From positions 1 through 20,521 of the forward strand of contig JAHRXB010000276.1 of the NCBI GenBank assembly GCA_019104905.1: a DNA stretch of 20,521 nucleotides, given 5' to 3'. Under the pieces are notes generated by a model. It saw nothing but the letters and a program-made list of their open reading frames with translations. It made no database searches and had not been told where the DNA came from. Position 1 is the first letter of the stretch; the number at the start of each line of letters is the position of its first letter. The stretch comes from Bdellovibrio sp. (lineage in GTDB: Bacteria; Bdellovibrionota; Bdellovibrionia; Bdellovibrionales; Bdellovibrionaceae). Below are positions 1-7,018 of this stretch, in pieces. The position numbers and the translations under genes are program-made.

Positions 1-933
1 TTCAGAATGTATGTGCTGCTTTCGCTAGCCGTCCACTTTTTTGTGGTGGGTGCGCTGGTCTTGGTGGAGAGTCTCACACCCTCCGCGCCAAAGACTGAAA
101 CCGTGAGCATCAACTTTCTGACTCCGGAAGATTTTCAAAAGATGGCGAAAGTCGAAGAGGCTTTGCGCAGGAAAGCTCTTGCTCCTAACAATCAAGTGGT
201 TGAACAGAATGAAGTTTCTGCAAACGAAGAAGCCCCTGACAATGCCCGCTTTTTGAGCGCAAAAAATCAAAAAGTTACAAAACAGACCGTCGCCGCTCAA
301 CGCGGAGACTTTCAGAATCTAAAAAAAGCAGCTCCGCAGAAGACAGGCCCCAAAGGAGACGGAAAACTGAAGTCCGCCTCCCTTGCTGAAGAATCCAAAA
401 GACAGATCGCTAAAGATCTTTTTAAAAGTTTCGACGCCAGCGAAGCCCTTGAAAGACAGAAGTTGGCTGAGCAAAAATCCGGTCTTGGCGAAGGTCGAGG
501 TAACGGCGAACAAAACACCGGCACAGGGGCCGAAACAAGCCAAACGAATGATTATATCAAAGACGTGGAAGTGGGTTTAGAGACGGTTCTAAATACGCGC
601 GAATTTAAATACTACTCTTACTATAACCGCATTCGTAAACAGTTGTCTCAACACTGGGAAGGACGCGTTCGTGAAAAGCTTTCGAAGCTTTTTAAAGAAG
701 GCCGTTCTCCCGCTGCCACCAATCAAGACCGTATCACCAAACTGATGATCGTTCTTAACGATCGAGGCACCCTGGTTCGCGTGCAAGTGCTAAGCGACTC
801 GGGCGTGAGAGATTTAGACGATGCCGCGATTGAAGCCTTTAGAGCCGCAGCTCCCTTCCCCAACCCTCCCAAGGGGATCATCGAGGGAGATGGGACCGTT
901 AAAATTCGCTGGGATTTTGTCCTCGAAGTCTAA
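1..933 (+). CDS. TonB/TolA-family energy transducer protein (5' end probably outside window)
   Basis: This is probably an inner-membrane protein that spans the periplasm and transmits proton-motive energy, or links the envelope, as in the TonB/TolA family. From the ATG at position 7, residues 3-20 form one hydrophobic segment. Residues 45-190 are a Lys/Ala/Gln/Glu-rich low-complexity spacer, less proline-rich than classical TonB. About the last 100 residues form a TonB-type C-terminal domain: YYNRIRKQLSQHW, then IVLNDRGTLVRVQVLSDSG, DLDDAAIEAFRAAAPFPNPP and a final strand. The ATG at 7 has no visible ribosome-binding site, and the frame is open (Phe-Arg) to the window edge, so the true start may lie upstream. 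No ExbB/ExbD partner is in the window. The family call is strong; whether it acts as TonB or TolA is not decidable here. Confidence 0.8.
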   Translation, partial: FRMYVLLSLAVHFFVVGALVLVESLTPSAPKTETVSINFLTPEDFQKMAKVEEALRRKALAPNNQVVEQNEVSANEEAPDNARFLSAKNQKVTKQTVAAQRGDFQNLKKAAPQKTGPKGDGKLKSASLAEESKRQIAKDLFKSFDASEALERQKLAEQKSGLGEGRGNGEQNTGTGAETSQTNDYIKDVEVGLETVLNTREFKYYSYYNRIRKQLSQHWEGRVREKLSKLFKEGRSPAATNQDRITKLMIVLNDRGTLVRVQVLSDSGVRDLDDAAIEAFRAAAPFPNPPKGIIEGDGTVKIRWDFVLEV

Positions 934-1050
934 GGGTTCCTCCGCGAGCCCAGTCCTTCCTTTAAATGAAAGTTCCTCGAGAACGAGCCCTACCGGTCTG
1001 CGAATGAATTGAGATGGGGTAACCTGTCAATTTTCATAGGTTTTAGGAGA

Positions 1051-3996
1051 ATGACCAAGATCACCCCACCGCTAGAAATAGAGCCAGAACTCTTGCCGCG
1101 GGGCTTAAATCCATGGACTCCTCCTCTCTACAGTGCTAGTTTGCCAGACGCTAGAAAAGTACAAATTCTCAAGGAGAAACCGTTGGATAACTCTACTCTA
1201 AAAAACGTAAAACCTGAGGTTCTAGACTCTATCGCTAGACGTGCTCATTACTTGGCCACCCAGATGATCTGGCAAGCCAACCACCGCCCTGATAAAGAAA
1301 AGGGCGATCCTAAAATCGGAGGACATCCTGCGGCCTCAGCCAGCTCCCTTCACATTATGGGAGCTTTGCATCTTTTGGTGAAATCGGGTTTTGACCATAT
1401 CGCCAACAAACCTCACGCCTCGCCAACGGATCACTCTTACAACTACCTGCTGGATCTGCTTTTGAAGAATGATCTTTCCAAGCTGACACAAGAGCAAGCG
1501 GACCAAGCGATGCATGGTCTTCGTAAGTTCACGGATGGAAGCGAATACACTTTCCAATCCTATCACTCTGCTTATGATCCTGATAACCACAACTTCTTCC
1601 CGTCAGGAACCGTCGGTATTCCACCTGTAGAGGCTGGCTACTTAGCTTTGGCTTATCGTTATGCCCGTGAACACGGTTATGAAGTTCCCGACGCTCATTT
1701 CTGGGCGGTCTGCGGTGACTCTGAATTCCGTGAAGGTTCTATGTATGAAGCTGTTCCTGATTTTGCAGAACGTGAGATCGGTTCTTTGACATGGATCTTG
1801 GACTACAACCGCCAATCTTTGGATGGACAACGTATCACCAACAAAGAAATCATGAATGGAACGGATGCGGATCGCGTTGAGCGCACCATGGCTGCGAACG
1901 GCTGGGAAGTGATTCAGGTTCGTCACGGATCTAAACGTCAGGCCCTGTTCAAAAAGAAGGACGGCGATACGTTTAAGAACTTCCTTGAAAAAGATTTGGC
2001 CGACTACGAACTGCAAGCTCTTCTCCTTGTTCAAGACATGAAAGCTCTTAAAAAAGGAATTGCCAAAGAACATCCGGGAATGAAGAAATTCCTAGAAGGC
2101 GTTTCTGATCAAGAGCTTTACGAAGCTATTCGCGATTTCGGTGGTCACGACATGGTGGCTTTGGCTGAAGCCATGCTGAAATCCAAACAGTCTAAGCGTA
2201 AACCGACCATCATCATTGCCCACACTTTGAAAGGCTGGGGACTTAAGGCCGCAGCTCAACCGGGCAATCACTCTTCTTTGCCTCAAGAAGAGGAAGTGAT
2301 GGAGCTCAAAGCAAAACAAGGCATCAAAGGCGACAAACTTTATGAACGTTTTGCGGCTGGCACTGTCGAGGCGAAGTTCCTCGCGGCTCGCTCTGAAAAA
2401 CTATATTCTGAAATCAAGGCGCAACATGCCTTGAAAGCCAAGAATCAAGATTACTTCTTAAAGAAGCTGACAGAGTTCGGCGACATCCCTCAATCTTTGG
2501 AAATCAACACGAAGATGACCAGCTATCCTCACACTCAGTGGATGCTCGGTCAGTTGACAGCGAAGCTCACGCGTATTTCAAATACGCCGCTGGATGAATC
2601 GAAGTTGGGTGAAAAACAAAAAGCTCTTACGGCTCTTGAAAAACCTTTCAAACTTCCTGGTGAGCTCTTCATTTCCATGGCGCCTGACGTGGGTACTTCG
2701 ACAAATCTAAACCCCGCGATGGACGGAAAGATTTTCGGAGCGCCCGTTGTTCAAGACCTTGAAACTGAATTGGGCGTAAAAGACCACAAACTTCCTGACC
2801 TTGTTCCTGGCGAAGACGTCACAGATCGTTTCTTGCGCTTTGAAATTGCCGAAGGAAACGTGATGTCTTGCGTGGGTGCCTTTGGAAAGATGCGCGACTT
2901 CCTGGGTATTCCTTTGATTCCATTGATGACGGTGTATGACTTCTTCATCAAACGTGCTTTGGATCAATACTTCTACAATCTATACTGGAAGAGCTCTTTC
3001 ATTTGCGTGGGAACTCCTTCGGGCGTGACCTTGTCTCCAGAAGGAGCCCAGCACGGCTGGAAGTCCGACATCCAAATTCCAAACCAAATCACTTGGGAAC
3101 CGTACTTCTGCCAAGAACTTGATTGGATCTTGTGTGACACGATCAAACGTCACGTCTTGAATGACAACGCCGGCAGAACTGGAACTCTTTTGAGACTGGT
3201 GACCCGTGGTGCGGAACAAAAAGACATGGTTCACTACCTAAAAAAACAAGCTCGCTTTAAAGTGGGTCTTGAGGGGGCTTTGTCTCGTGCGGAGTTCCCG
3301 ATTGCGGGAGCCCTCAATGAAGAAGAGATCAACACCCAAGAAGAAACACAAATCATGGCCACCATCCGTGAAGAGGTTCTTAAAGGCGCTTACTACCTGA
3401 TCGACTACCGTGGTTACGCGGGTTACGAGCCTGGTGATAACGTTGTGAATATCTTTGCCATGGGCGCTCTTGTCGCTGAAGCGATCAAAGCGTCTGAAGC
3501 CTTGTTGGCTCGTGGTATCTATGGAAACGTGATTGTTGTCACATCTTCGGATCTCTTGATCGGAATTCAAGCGCATGAAAATGACTATGAGTATCTGAAA
3601 AATGGATTGGGTGTGAACTCAAACCTTTATTTGAGAAAAGCAGATGAAGTGACAACCGGAGACCTTATCACGGTTGCTGGAAAACGTATTCCAGTGGTGA
3701 GTGTCGCCGACGGTGAAGCTGGTTTGTTAGACAACATCGGCTCCGTCATTGGTGTTCGCCAAGAATCGTTGGCTGTTCGCAAACATTCAAAATGCGGTCG
3801 TCCTTCTGAAATCTATGCTTATCACGGCATCGATGCTGAATCTATTGTCGAAGCCTGCGGTAAAGTGTTGGCTGAAACGGCTCTTGAGAAAGTCATTGTC
3901 TCTGAAAGTGCTCTGGGTGAAGCTCATCAAGTCGAGGGCCGCGCAGGACACTGGACAGAGCTTTGGCCTGCAAAAACTCCTGTGCACAAACACTAA
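1051..3996 (+). CDS. aceE: Pyruvate dehydrogenase E1 component, homodimeric type (AceE-like)
   Basis: This is a ThDP-dependent dehydrogenase that would decarboxylate pyruvate and pass the acetyl group to lipoyl-E2, feeding the TCA cycle. At 981 aa it is longer than the roughly 887 aa of E. coli AceE. Visible features are the N-terminal IGGHPAAS block (E. coli GGHMAS), the ThDP/Mg motif GDS at 222-224 with its Asn at 253, and the pyrimidine-domain segment RFEIAEGN with the likely catalytic Glu at 601. A GTPSGVTLSPEGAQHG block aligns with E. coli GTSGRTTLNGEGLQHE, and a transketolase C-terminal domain follows. The ATG at 1051 follows AGGAG (1045-1049) by only 1 nt. An upstream TTG at 1009 adds 14 unconvincing residues. 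Oddities are GDS instead of GDG and QHGWKSD where E. coli has QHEDGHS. No E2 or E3 gene is nearby, so another 2-oxoacid substrate is possible. Confidence 0.82.
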   Translation: MTKITPPLEIEPELLPRGLNPWTPPLYSASLPDARKVQILKEKPLDNSTLKNVKPEVLDSIARRAHYLATQMIWQANHRPDKEKGDPKIGGHPAASASSLHIMGALHLLVKSGFDHIANKPHASPTDHSYNYLLDLLLKNDLSKLTQEQADQAMHGLRKFTDGSEYTFQSYHSAYDPDNHNFFPSGTVGIPPVEAGYLALAYRYAREHGYEVPDAHFWAVCGDSEFREGSMYEAVPDFAEREIGSLTWILDYNRQSLDGQRITNKEIMNGTDADRVERTMAANGWEVIQVRHGSKRQALFKKKDGDTFKNFLEKDLADYELQALLLVQDMKALKKGIAKEHPGMKKFLEGVSDQELYEAIRDFGGHDMVALAEAMLKSKQSKRKPTIIIAHTLKGWGLKAAAQPGNHSSLPQEEEVMELKAKQGIKGDKLYERFAAGTVEAKFLAARSEKLYSEIKAQHALKAKNQDYFLKKLTEFGDIPQSLEINTKMTSYPHTQWMLGQLTAKLTRISNTPLDESKLGEKQKALTALEKPFKLPGELFISMAPDVGTSTNLNPAMDGKIFGAPVVQDLETELGVKDHKLPDLVPGEDVTDRFLRFEIAEGNVMSCVGAFGKMRDFLGIPLIPLMTVYDFFIKRALDQYFYNLYWKSSFICVGTPSGVTLSPEGAQHGWKSDIQIPNQITWEPYFCQELDWILCDTIKRHVLNDNAGRTGTLLRLVTRGAEQKDMVHYLKKQARFKVGLEGALSRAEFPIAGALNEEEINTQEETQIMATIREEVLKGAYYLIDYRGYAGYEPGDNVVNIFAMGALVAEAIKASEALLARGIYGNVIVVTSSDLLIGIQAHENDYEYLKNGLGVNSNLYLRKADEVTTGDLITVAGKRIPVVSVADGEAGLLDNIGSVIGVRQESLAVRKHSKCGRPSEIYAYHGIDAESIVEACGKVLAETALEKVIVSESALGEAHQVEGRAGHWTELWPAKTPVHKH

Positions 3997-4010
3997 AGAG
4001 TTGGATTTGA

Positions 4011-4790
4011 ATGGACTCTAAGGATCTCGCTAGCCAAGAACTCCCCTTTGAAGGGGAGTTCTTTTTAGCGAAAAACAAAAAATACGAAGAACTGATCTTT
4101 TTTGTGCACTTCTATGAAGGCAGCAAAAAGAAACTTCTTCGTCACATCAAGCTTGTGAATGAATTGGGCTTTGATGCTTTTGCTTTTCAGCTTAACGGCG
4201 CCATGCAAGACCTTCTTTCCCTTCATCCCCCCGTCAGCGCCAAAGGTTACTTCGGCACCAAACACATTTACGCTGATCAAATTGAAGCTCTCCTCAATCA
4301 AGTTCCCGGTAAAAAAATTGTGTTCTCTTTCTCAAACCCCAGTGCTTCGGCGATTGAGGCGATGGCCCGACGATCGTGCTCTGACACTGTGGCCTTGATT
4401 TGTGACAGTGGCCCGACGGCTCGCTTTGTGCCTTCAGCTTATCAGTTGGCGACACACGAATATAAAATTAAGCCCTTTGCTTTGCGAGCTGTTCTGGCTC
4501 CCCTTGTGAGTTTTGCCTGGAGTCCATTTCTTCATAAGGATCTTCACAAAGACCTTAAAACCTTCCCGCAAGGATTTCGAATTCTCTCTATCCGCGGCTG
4601 GAAGGATCTTCTGATTCCACCCAAGCATATTGATGAAGTCTTCGAACCTCATCCACAACTTGATTGGACCAAGTTATCACTTCCCGAGGCGGGACACCTG
4701 ACGGGCCTTCGTGATTTCAAAGCCGATTATGCTCCGTCTGTTGAGCGCTTCTTAAAAAGTGTCGCCACTCCTGTCTGTGAGAAATCATAG
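4011..4790 (+). CDS. Alpha/beta-hydrolase-fold protein (DUF829-like), substrate unknown
   Basis: This is a 259-aa cytoplasmic protein with no signal peptide. The sequence follows an alpha/beta-hydrolase plan. A first strand ELIFFVHFYEG is followed by a helix, then a nucleophile-elbow-like segment VFSFSNPSASA with Ser108. The acid is likely Asp199 (RGWKDLLIPP) and the base His229 (EAGHLTGL), which is the usual Ser-Asp-His order and spacing. The elbow is F-S-N-P-S rather than G-x-S-x-G, closer to the FSNGG elbow of the DUF829/TMEM53 group, so esterase activity is an inference. It begins 14 bp after the aceE stop. The ATG at 4011 has only a weak upstream AAGAG. A strong terminator lies inside its first 20 codons, suggesting conditional or low expression from the aceE transcript. 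A GTG near 4101 is an alternative start but would cut the first strand. Confidence 0.62.
   Translation: MDSKDLASQELPFEGEFFLAKNKKYEELIFFVHFYEGSKKKLLRHIKLVNELGFDAFAFQLNGAMQDLLSLHPPVSAKGYFGTKHIYADQIEALLNQVPGKKIVFSFSNPSASAIEAMARRSCSDTVALICDSGPTARFVPSAYQLATHEYKIKPFALRAVLAPLVSFAWSPFLHKDLHKDLKTFPQGFRILSIRGWKDLLIPPKHIDEVFEPHPQLDWTKLSLPEAGHLTGLRDFKADYAPSVERFLKSVATPVCEKS
4036..4066 (+). terminator. Rho-independent terminator after aceE, inside the next gene's start
   Basis: A perfect stem pairs 4036-4048 (AAGAACTCCCCTT) with 4051-4063 (AAGGGGAGTTCTT). It is GC-rich at the top, with a nominal 2-nt loop that would open to about 4-6 nt, and a run of five T (4062-4066) follows. It lies 40 bp after the aceE stop but also inside codons 9-19 of the gene starting at 4011, so it could act as an attenuator of that gene. 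Confidence 0.8.
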
Positions 4791-4806
4791 CTTCATTGTT
4801 TCCCTG

Positions 4807-4834
4807 TAACTAGACTCTGCGTTCTTGCCGACTA
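4807..4834 (+). promoter_or_regulatory. Candidate FliA (sigma-28)-like promoter
   Basis: TAAC (4807-4810), then 16 bp, then GCCGACTA (4827-4834), compared with the FliA consensus TAAA-N15-GCCGATAA. Transcription would begin near 4841, just before the AAGGGAG ribosome-binding site (4847-4853) of the gene at 4864. The -10 is 6/8 and the spacing is 1 bp long, so this is only a candidate. Confidence 0.33.
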
Positions 4835-4863
4835 CCCTTAAATACCAAGGGAGTATTCGACTT

Positions 4864-5865
4864 ATGAAACCACGGATATTGTGTTTGCTAAGCTTGATCC
4901 TCACTCTGCCTCCTCTTTCAACAACCGCGGCTGGACGGGGCAACTATCTCTACGAATCGGCTTTTACTCAGATGGGACAAGCTTACCTCGATTTGCTGGA
5001 CGAAAAAAACACCGACGTTTTATCCAACTTACCAGAAGAGAAACGAAAGCTCTGCCTCCAACGCTATCAAGGGATTCTTCGTGATGGCGTGATAGATATT
5101 CGTTTGGCCCTTGGCTATTTCGATTGGACCACCGGCCGAGAGGTGCGGGCGGAAAGCATAAACTTTGGTTTCAGTCCGTCCATGGACTTGGGAGCTTTTT
5201 CCTCGTTGAAAGAGCTGCTCCTCACCCCATGTCACGGCAAAGCCCGGTTTTGCGGGTTTAGGCAAGACCCTCAAAATATGTATCGCTTTTCTCGCGAGGT
5301 GAACATTCACGGCAATAAGTATGTCGCGCGCGTGGAGGTGCAGTTCTCCTCACAAACCGAGTATCTGAGTGCCAACTTGGGTGACTATCGCAACGAACAA
5401 AAACAACGAACTCAATATATGGAAGACTACTTTGCGCGAGGTTTGCAAAATGCCGATGCCATCTTCTATTTTGGTCACTCCAGAAATGGCGGTGGCCCGG
5501 ACTTTGCCCCGCCGATCTTCGTGAACGGTCGAAACAAAGTGGACTACGATGGCTACTATGAAGTGCAAAGACCTGGACTTAAAAAAATGATCGCCGCTTT
5601 AAGCGCTTCGCCCTCAAAAGCTCCCATCTTAGGGCTCATGTCCTGCGCTTCTCGCGAACATTTTTTACGGAAAGTCCGTGCTGTCGCACCACAGATGGGA
5701 GTGATCACCTCTCGCGATGTTCTCAATGTCGACGAGGTTTACACGGCGATGATCGGCGGGGTTGATGCGATTTTACGGGGGCAATGCCAACAAAGTTTTT
5801 ATCAGTCTCTGCGTATGACTTCTAACAATCAGCAGTTCATCACCATGGATGGAATGTTTGAATAA
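4864..5865 (+). CDS. Exported protein with a possible caspase-like (clan CD) cysteine-peptidase core
   Basis: This is a 333-aa protein I cannot assign to a named family. Residues 1-23 are a typical Sec signal peptide (MKPRIL, hydrophobic LCLLSLILTLPPL, then STTAAG with cleavage near 23); there is no lipobox Cys. The C-terminal half has a hydrophobic strand ending in His205 (AIFYFGHSRNGGG), and 56 residues later another hydrophobic strand ending in Ser-Cys261 (PILGLMSCASREHF). A strand then His-Gly/Ser followed by a strand then Ser/Ala-Cys is the dyad layout of clan CD peptidases (caspases, gingipains, C25, C80). The ATG at 4864 is chosen because AAGGGAG lies 10 nt upstream and the signal peptide begins there; a TTG at 4825 would bury the signal. 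It is probably periplasmic or secreted. Peptidase activity is inferred from this layout only. Confidence 0.6.
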   Translation: MKPRILCLLSLILTLPPLSTTAAGRGNYLYESAFTQMGQAYLDLLDEKNTDVLSNLPEEKRKLCLQRYQGILRDGVIDIRLALGYFDWTTGREVRAESINFGFSPSMDLGAFSSLKELLLTPCHGKARFCGFRQDPQNMYRFSREVNIHGNKYVARVEVQFSSQTEYLSANLGDYRNEQKQRTQYMEDYFARGLQNADAIFYFGHSRNGGGPDFAPPIFVNGRNKVDYDGYYEVQRPGLKKMIAALSASPSKAPILGLMSCASREHFLRKVRAVAPQMGVITSRDVLNVDEVYTAMIGGVDAILRGQCQQSFYQSLRMTSNNQQFITMDGMFE

Positions 5866-5900
5866 ACTCGCAAGTGTCTCGATGTAGGGCTGCCCCGCCT

Positions 5901-5928
5901 TTCACAATAAAGATGGCTCCCCTATACT
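5901..5928 (+). promoter_or_regulatory. Sigma-70-like promoter of the 5954 gene
   Basis: TTCACA (5901-5906, 5/6 to TTGACA), 16 bp, then TATACT (5923-5928, 5/6 to TATAAT). Transcription would start near 5935, leaving a short leader with a strong GGAGG ribosome-binding site at 5944-5948. Confidence 0.55.
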
Positions 5929-5953
5929 TGAAACATCAGACGCGGAGGTCTCT

Positions 5954-6373
5954 ATGGTTAATCTGGAAACGCTTCCTCATCCTGAATTTTTGCCTTACCC
6001 CAATCACTACACGGTGGCCTTCTTTCGCAACCGCGAAGACGCAGAAAAAGCCATTCGCGAGCTTGAAGAGCATGGCTATGACGATGAGGATTTTAATCTT
6101 TTTGAAGGGGCTCACGGAGTGAGTGCCGTGGATCTTGAGGGGACCCATCATACGGTTTTAGAAAATTTTATGCGAAAGTTTATTAAATTTTCTGATTCGG
6201 CCGAGTGGAACTTCCTCAGAGAAGCGGACCAAGAGATCAAAAACGGTCACATTCTGCTTTGTGTGCCCACTCCCAACGACTTAGAAAAAAAGGAGGTCAT
6301 CGCCACTTTTAAAAGAACTGGCGGCTATGATCTTCGCTATTTCACCCCTCTTTATGTCGAAGAGGTTGTGTGA
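5954..6373 (+). CDS. Small acidic cytoplasmic protein, YflT/general-stress-17M-like N-terminus
   Basis: This is a 139-aa soluble protein with no signal peptide or membrane segment. The first half contains a pattern typical of the YflT / 17M heat-stress domain: a strand (YTVAFFRNREDAEKAIREL) leading into a helix, then EEHGYDDEDFNLFEG. The second half has a strand in GHILLCVPTP, then a helix (EKKEVIATFKRTGGYDLRYF), giving an overall ferredoxin-like alternation. No catalytic residues stand out. The ATG at 5954 is set by GGAGG 5 nt upstream. It probably has its own promoter, and the next gene, the alkyltransferase, starts 43 bp downstream in the same direction. A stress-related role is a guess from the fold; I do not recognise an orthologue of known function. 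Confidence 0.65.
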   Translation: MVNLETLPHPEFLPYPNHYTVAFFRNREDAEKAIRELEEHGYDDEDFNLFEGAHGVSAVDLEGTHHTVLENFMRKFIKFSDSAEWNFLREADQEIKNGHILLCVPTPNDLEKKEVIATFKRTGGYDLRYFTPLYVEEVV

Positions 6374-6416
6374 ACGATAATTGTGAGGTAGAGCTGTCCC
6401 ATAATAGAGGTGAATT

Positions 6417-6914
6417 ATGGGTGAGCTTGAGTTTCGTATCTACAAAGTCCCTTCTGAATTTGGCGACTGGTTGGCTGCTTTTGAAGGAAAAGATCTTATT
6501 TTCCTCGGAAACTACAACTTGGGAAAAAAATTAGTTGAAGGAGATCTCACTGAGTTCTTCCATAAAAATTACCATTTCCACGCTGGCTCTTTCACTCCCG
6601 TGAAGTGGACCAAAGGGAACTTCTGGCAAACCAAACACAATATCAAACTGCAAGGAACCGAATTCCAAGTGCGCGTGTGGTTGGAACTTCTGAAAATCCC
6701 CATGGGAAAAACATGGACCTATTCAGAACTGGCTAAAAAACTGCGTAAGCCAAATGCCGTCCGAGCCGTGGCTTCTGCGGTCGCTCAAAACCCTGTCAGC
6801 TATTGGATTCCTTGCCACCGGGTTGTGGGTAAAAATACGAATAAACTCAAATACCACTGGGGCCCCGAAACAAAAAAACATCTTCTGACCGCAGAGGGTG
6901 CCTTAAATAGCTAA
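6417..6914 (+). CDS. ogt: Methylated-DNA--protein-cysteine S-methyltransferase (Ogt/MGMT)
   Basis: This is a suicide DNA-repair protein that transfers O6-alkyl groups from guanine (and O4 from thymine) to its own cysteine. At 165 aa it has the single-domain Ogt size, with no Ada regulatory domain. The C-terminal MGMT domain is complete: FQVRVWLELLKIPMGKTWTYSELA (winged-helix start), AVRAVASAVAQNP with the arginine-finger region, and the active site IPCHRVVG with acceptor Cys133. A GLxxYxWG-type tail (NKLKYHWGPETKKHLLTAEGA) follows. The N-terminal domain (about residues 1-75) is weakly conserved, as usual. The ATG at 6417 has GAGG at 6407-6410, spaced 6 nt. It lies immediately upstream of the SOS mutagenesis cassette in the same orientation, separated by a hairpin and the LexA control region, so the pair forms a DNA-damage neighbourhood though probably not one transcript. 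Confidence 0.92.
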   Translation: MGELEFRIYKVPSEFGDWLAAFEGKDLIFLGNYNLGKKLVEGDLTEFFHKNYHFHAGSFTPVKWTKGNFWQTKHNIKLQGTEFQVRVWLELLKIPMGKTWTYSELAKKLRKPNAVRAVASAVAQNPVSYWIPCHRVVGKNTNKLKYHWGPETKKHLLTAEGALNS

Positions 6915-6922
6915 TTTCTAAC

Positions 6923-6943
6923 GGTTTTAGGAGAACTAAAACC
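6923..6943 (+). other. Hairpin after the alkyltransferase gene
   Basis: A perfect 8-bp stem GGTTTTAG (6923-6930) / CTAAAACC (6936-6943) with loop GAGAA lies 8 bp after the ogt stop. It could be a weak or factor-assisted terminator or an RNA 3'-end stabiliser. No T-run follows, so I do not call it an intrinsic terminator. Confidence 0.45.
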
Positions 6944-6968
6944 TTAGTCCATATTTGCAGAGAGCTCT

Positions 6969-6996
6969 TTGACTTACACATAATTTACATAGTAAT
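6969..6996 (+). promoter_or_regulatory. SOS promoter of imuA-imuB-dnaE2
   Basis: TTGACT (6969-6974, 5/6 to the -35) and AGTAAT (6991-6996, 4/6 to the -10) are 16 bp apart. The TTAC-N3-GTAA operator at 6985-6995 overlaps the -10, which would let bound LexA block RNA polymerase. The exact -10 is uncertain because the region is both AT-rich and palindromic. Confidence 0.5.
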
Positions 6997-7006
6997 TTAT
7001 GTGTAA
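6974..7006. promoter_or_regulatory. LexA operator: three contiguous 11-bp LexA-like units
   Basis: The central unit TTACATAGTAA (6985-6995) is an exact TTAC-N3-GTAA, the LexA-binding motif published for Bdellovibrio bacteriovorus. It is flanked without a gap by TTACACATAAT (6974-6984) and by TTTATGTGTAA (6996-7006). These two are reverse complements of each other except at one position, and each keeps one half-site (TTAC or GTAA). The whole 6972-7008 is a 37-bp palindrome with two mismatched pairs. Each unit is 11 bp, about one helical turn, so side-by-side LexA dimers are geometrically possible. Confidence 0.85.
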
Positions 7007-7018
7007 GTGGAGAGCTTT

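Noticed and set aside
1008..1042. Imperfect inverted repeat ATTGA/TCAAT and small AACCTGT/ATAGGTT hairpin before aceE
   Set aside because: Pairing is short and interrupted, with no recognisable regulator site; not distinguishable from chance.
1009..1050. TTG at 1009 as an earlier start for the aceE gene
   Set aside because: The 14 extra residues resemble no E1 N-terminus and no Shine-Dalgarno sequence precedes them; the ATG at 1051 has AGGAG, though closely spaced.
1642..2073. 143-codon open frame on the - strand inside aceE
   Set aside because: It lies opposite the conserved ThDP-binding domain and has no recognisable protein features.
5866..5953. GC-rich GGGCTGCCCC stretch as a terminator after the 4864 gene
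   Set aside because: The possible stem is only about 4 bp with no T-run.
6923..6935. The 13-mer GGTTTTAGGAGAA, also found at 1039-1051
   Set aside because: At 1039 it is a Shine-Dalgarno context and at 6923 it is a hairpin arm; two AT/purine-rich copies in 20 kb need no special explanation.
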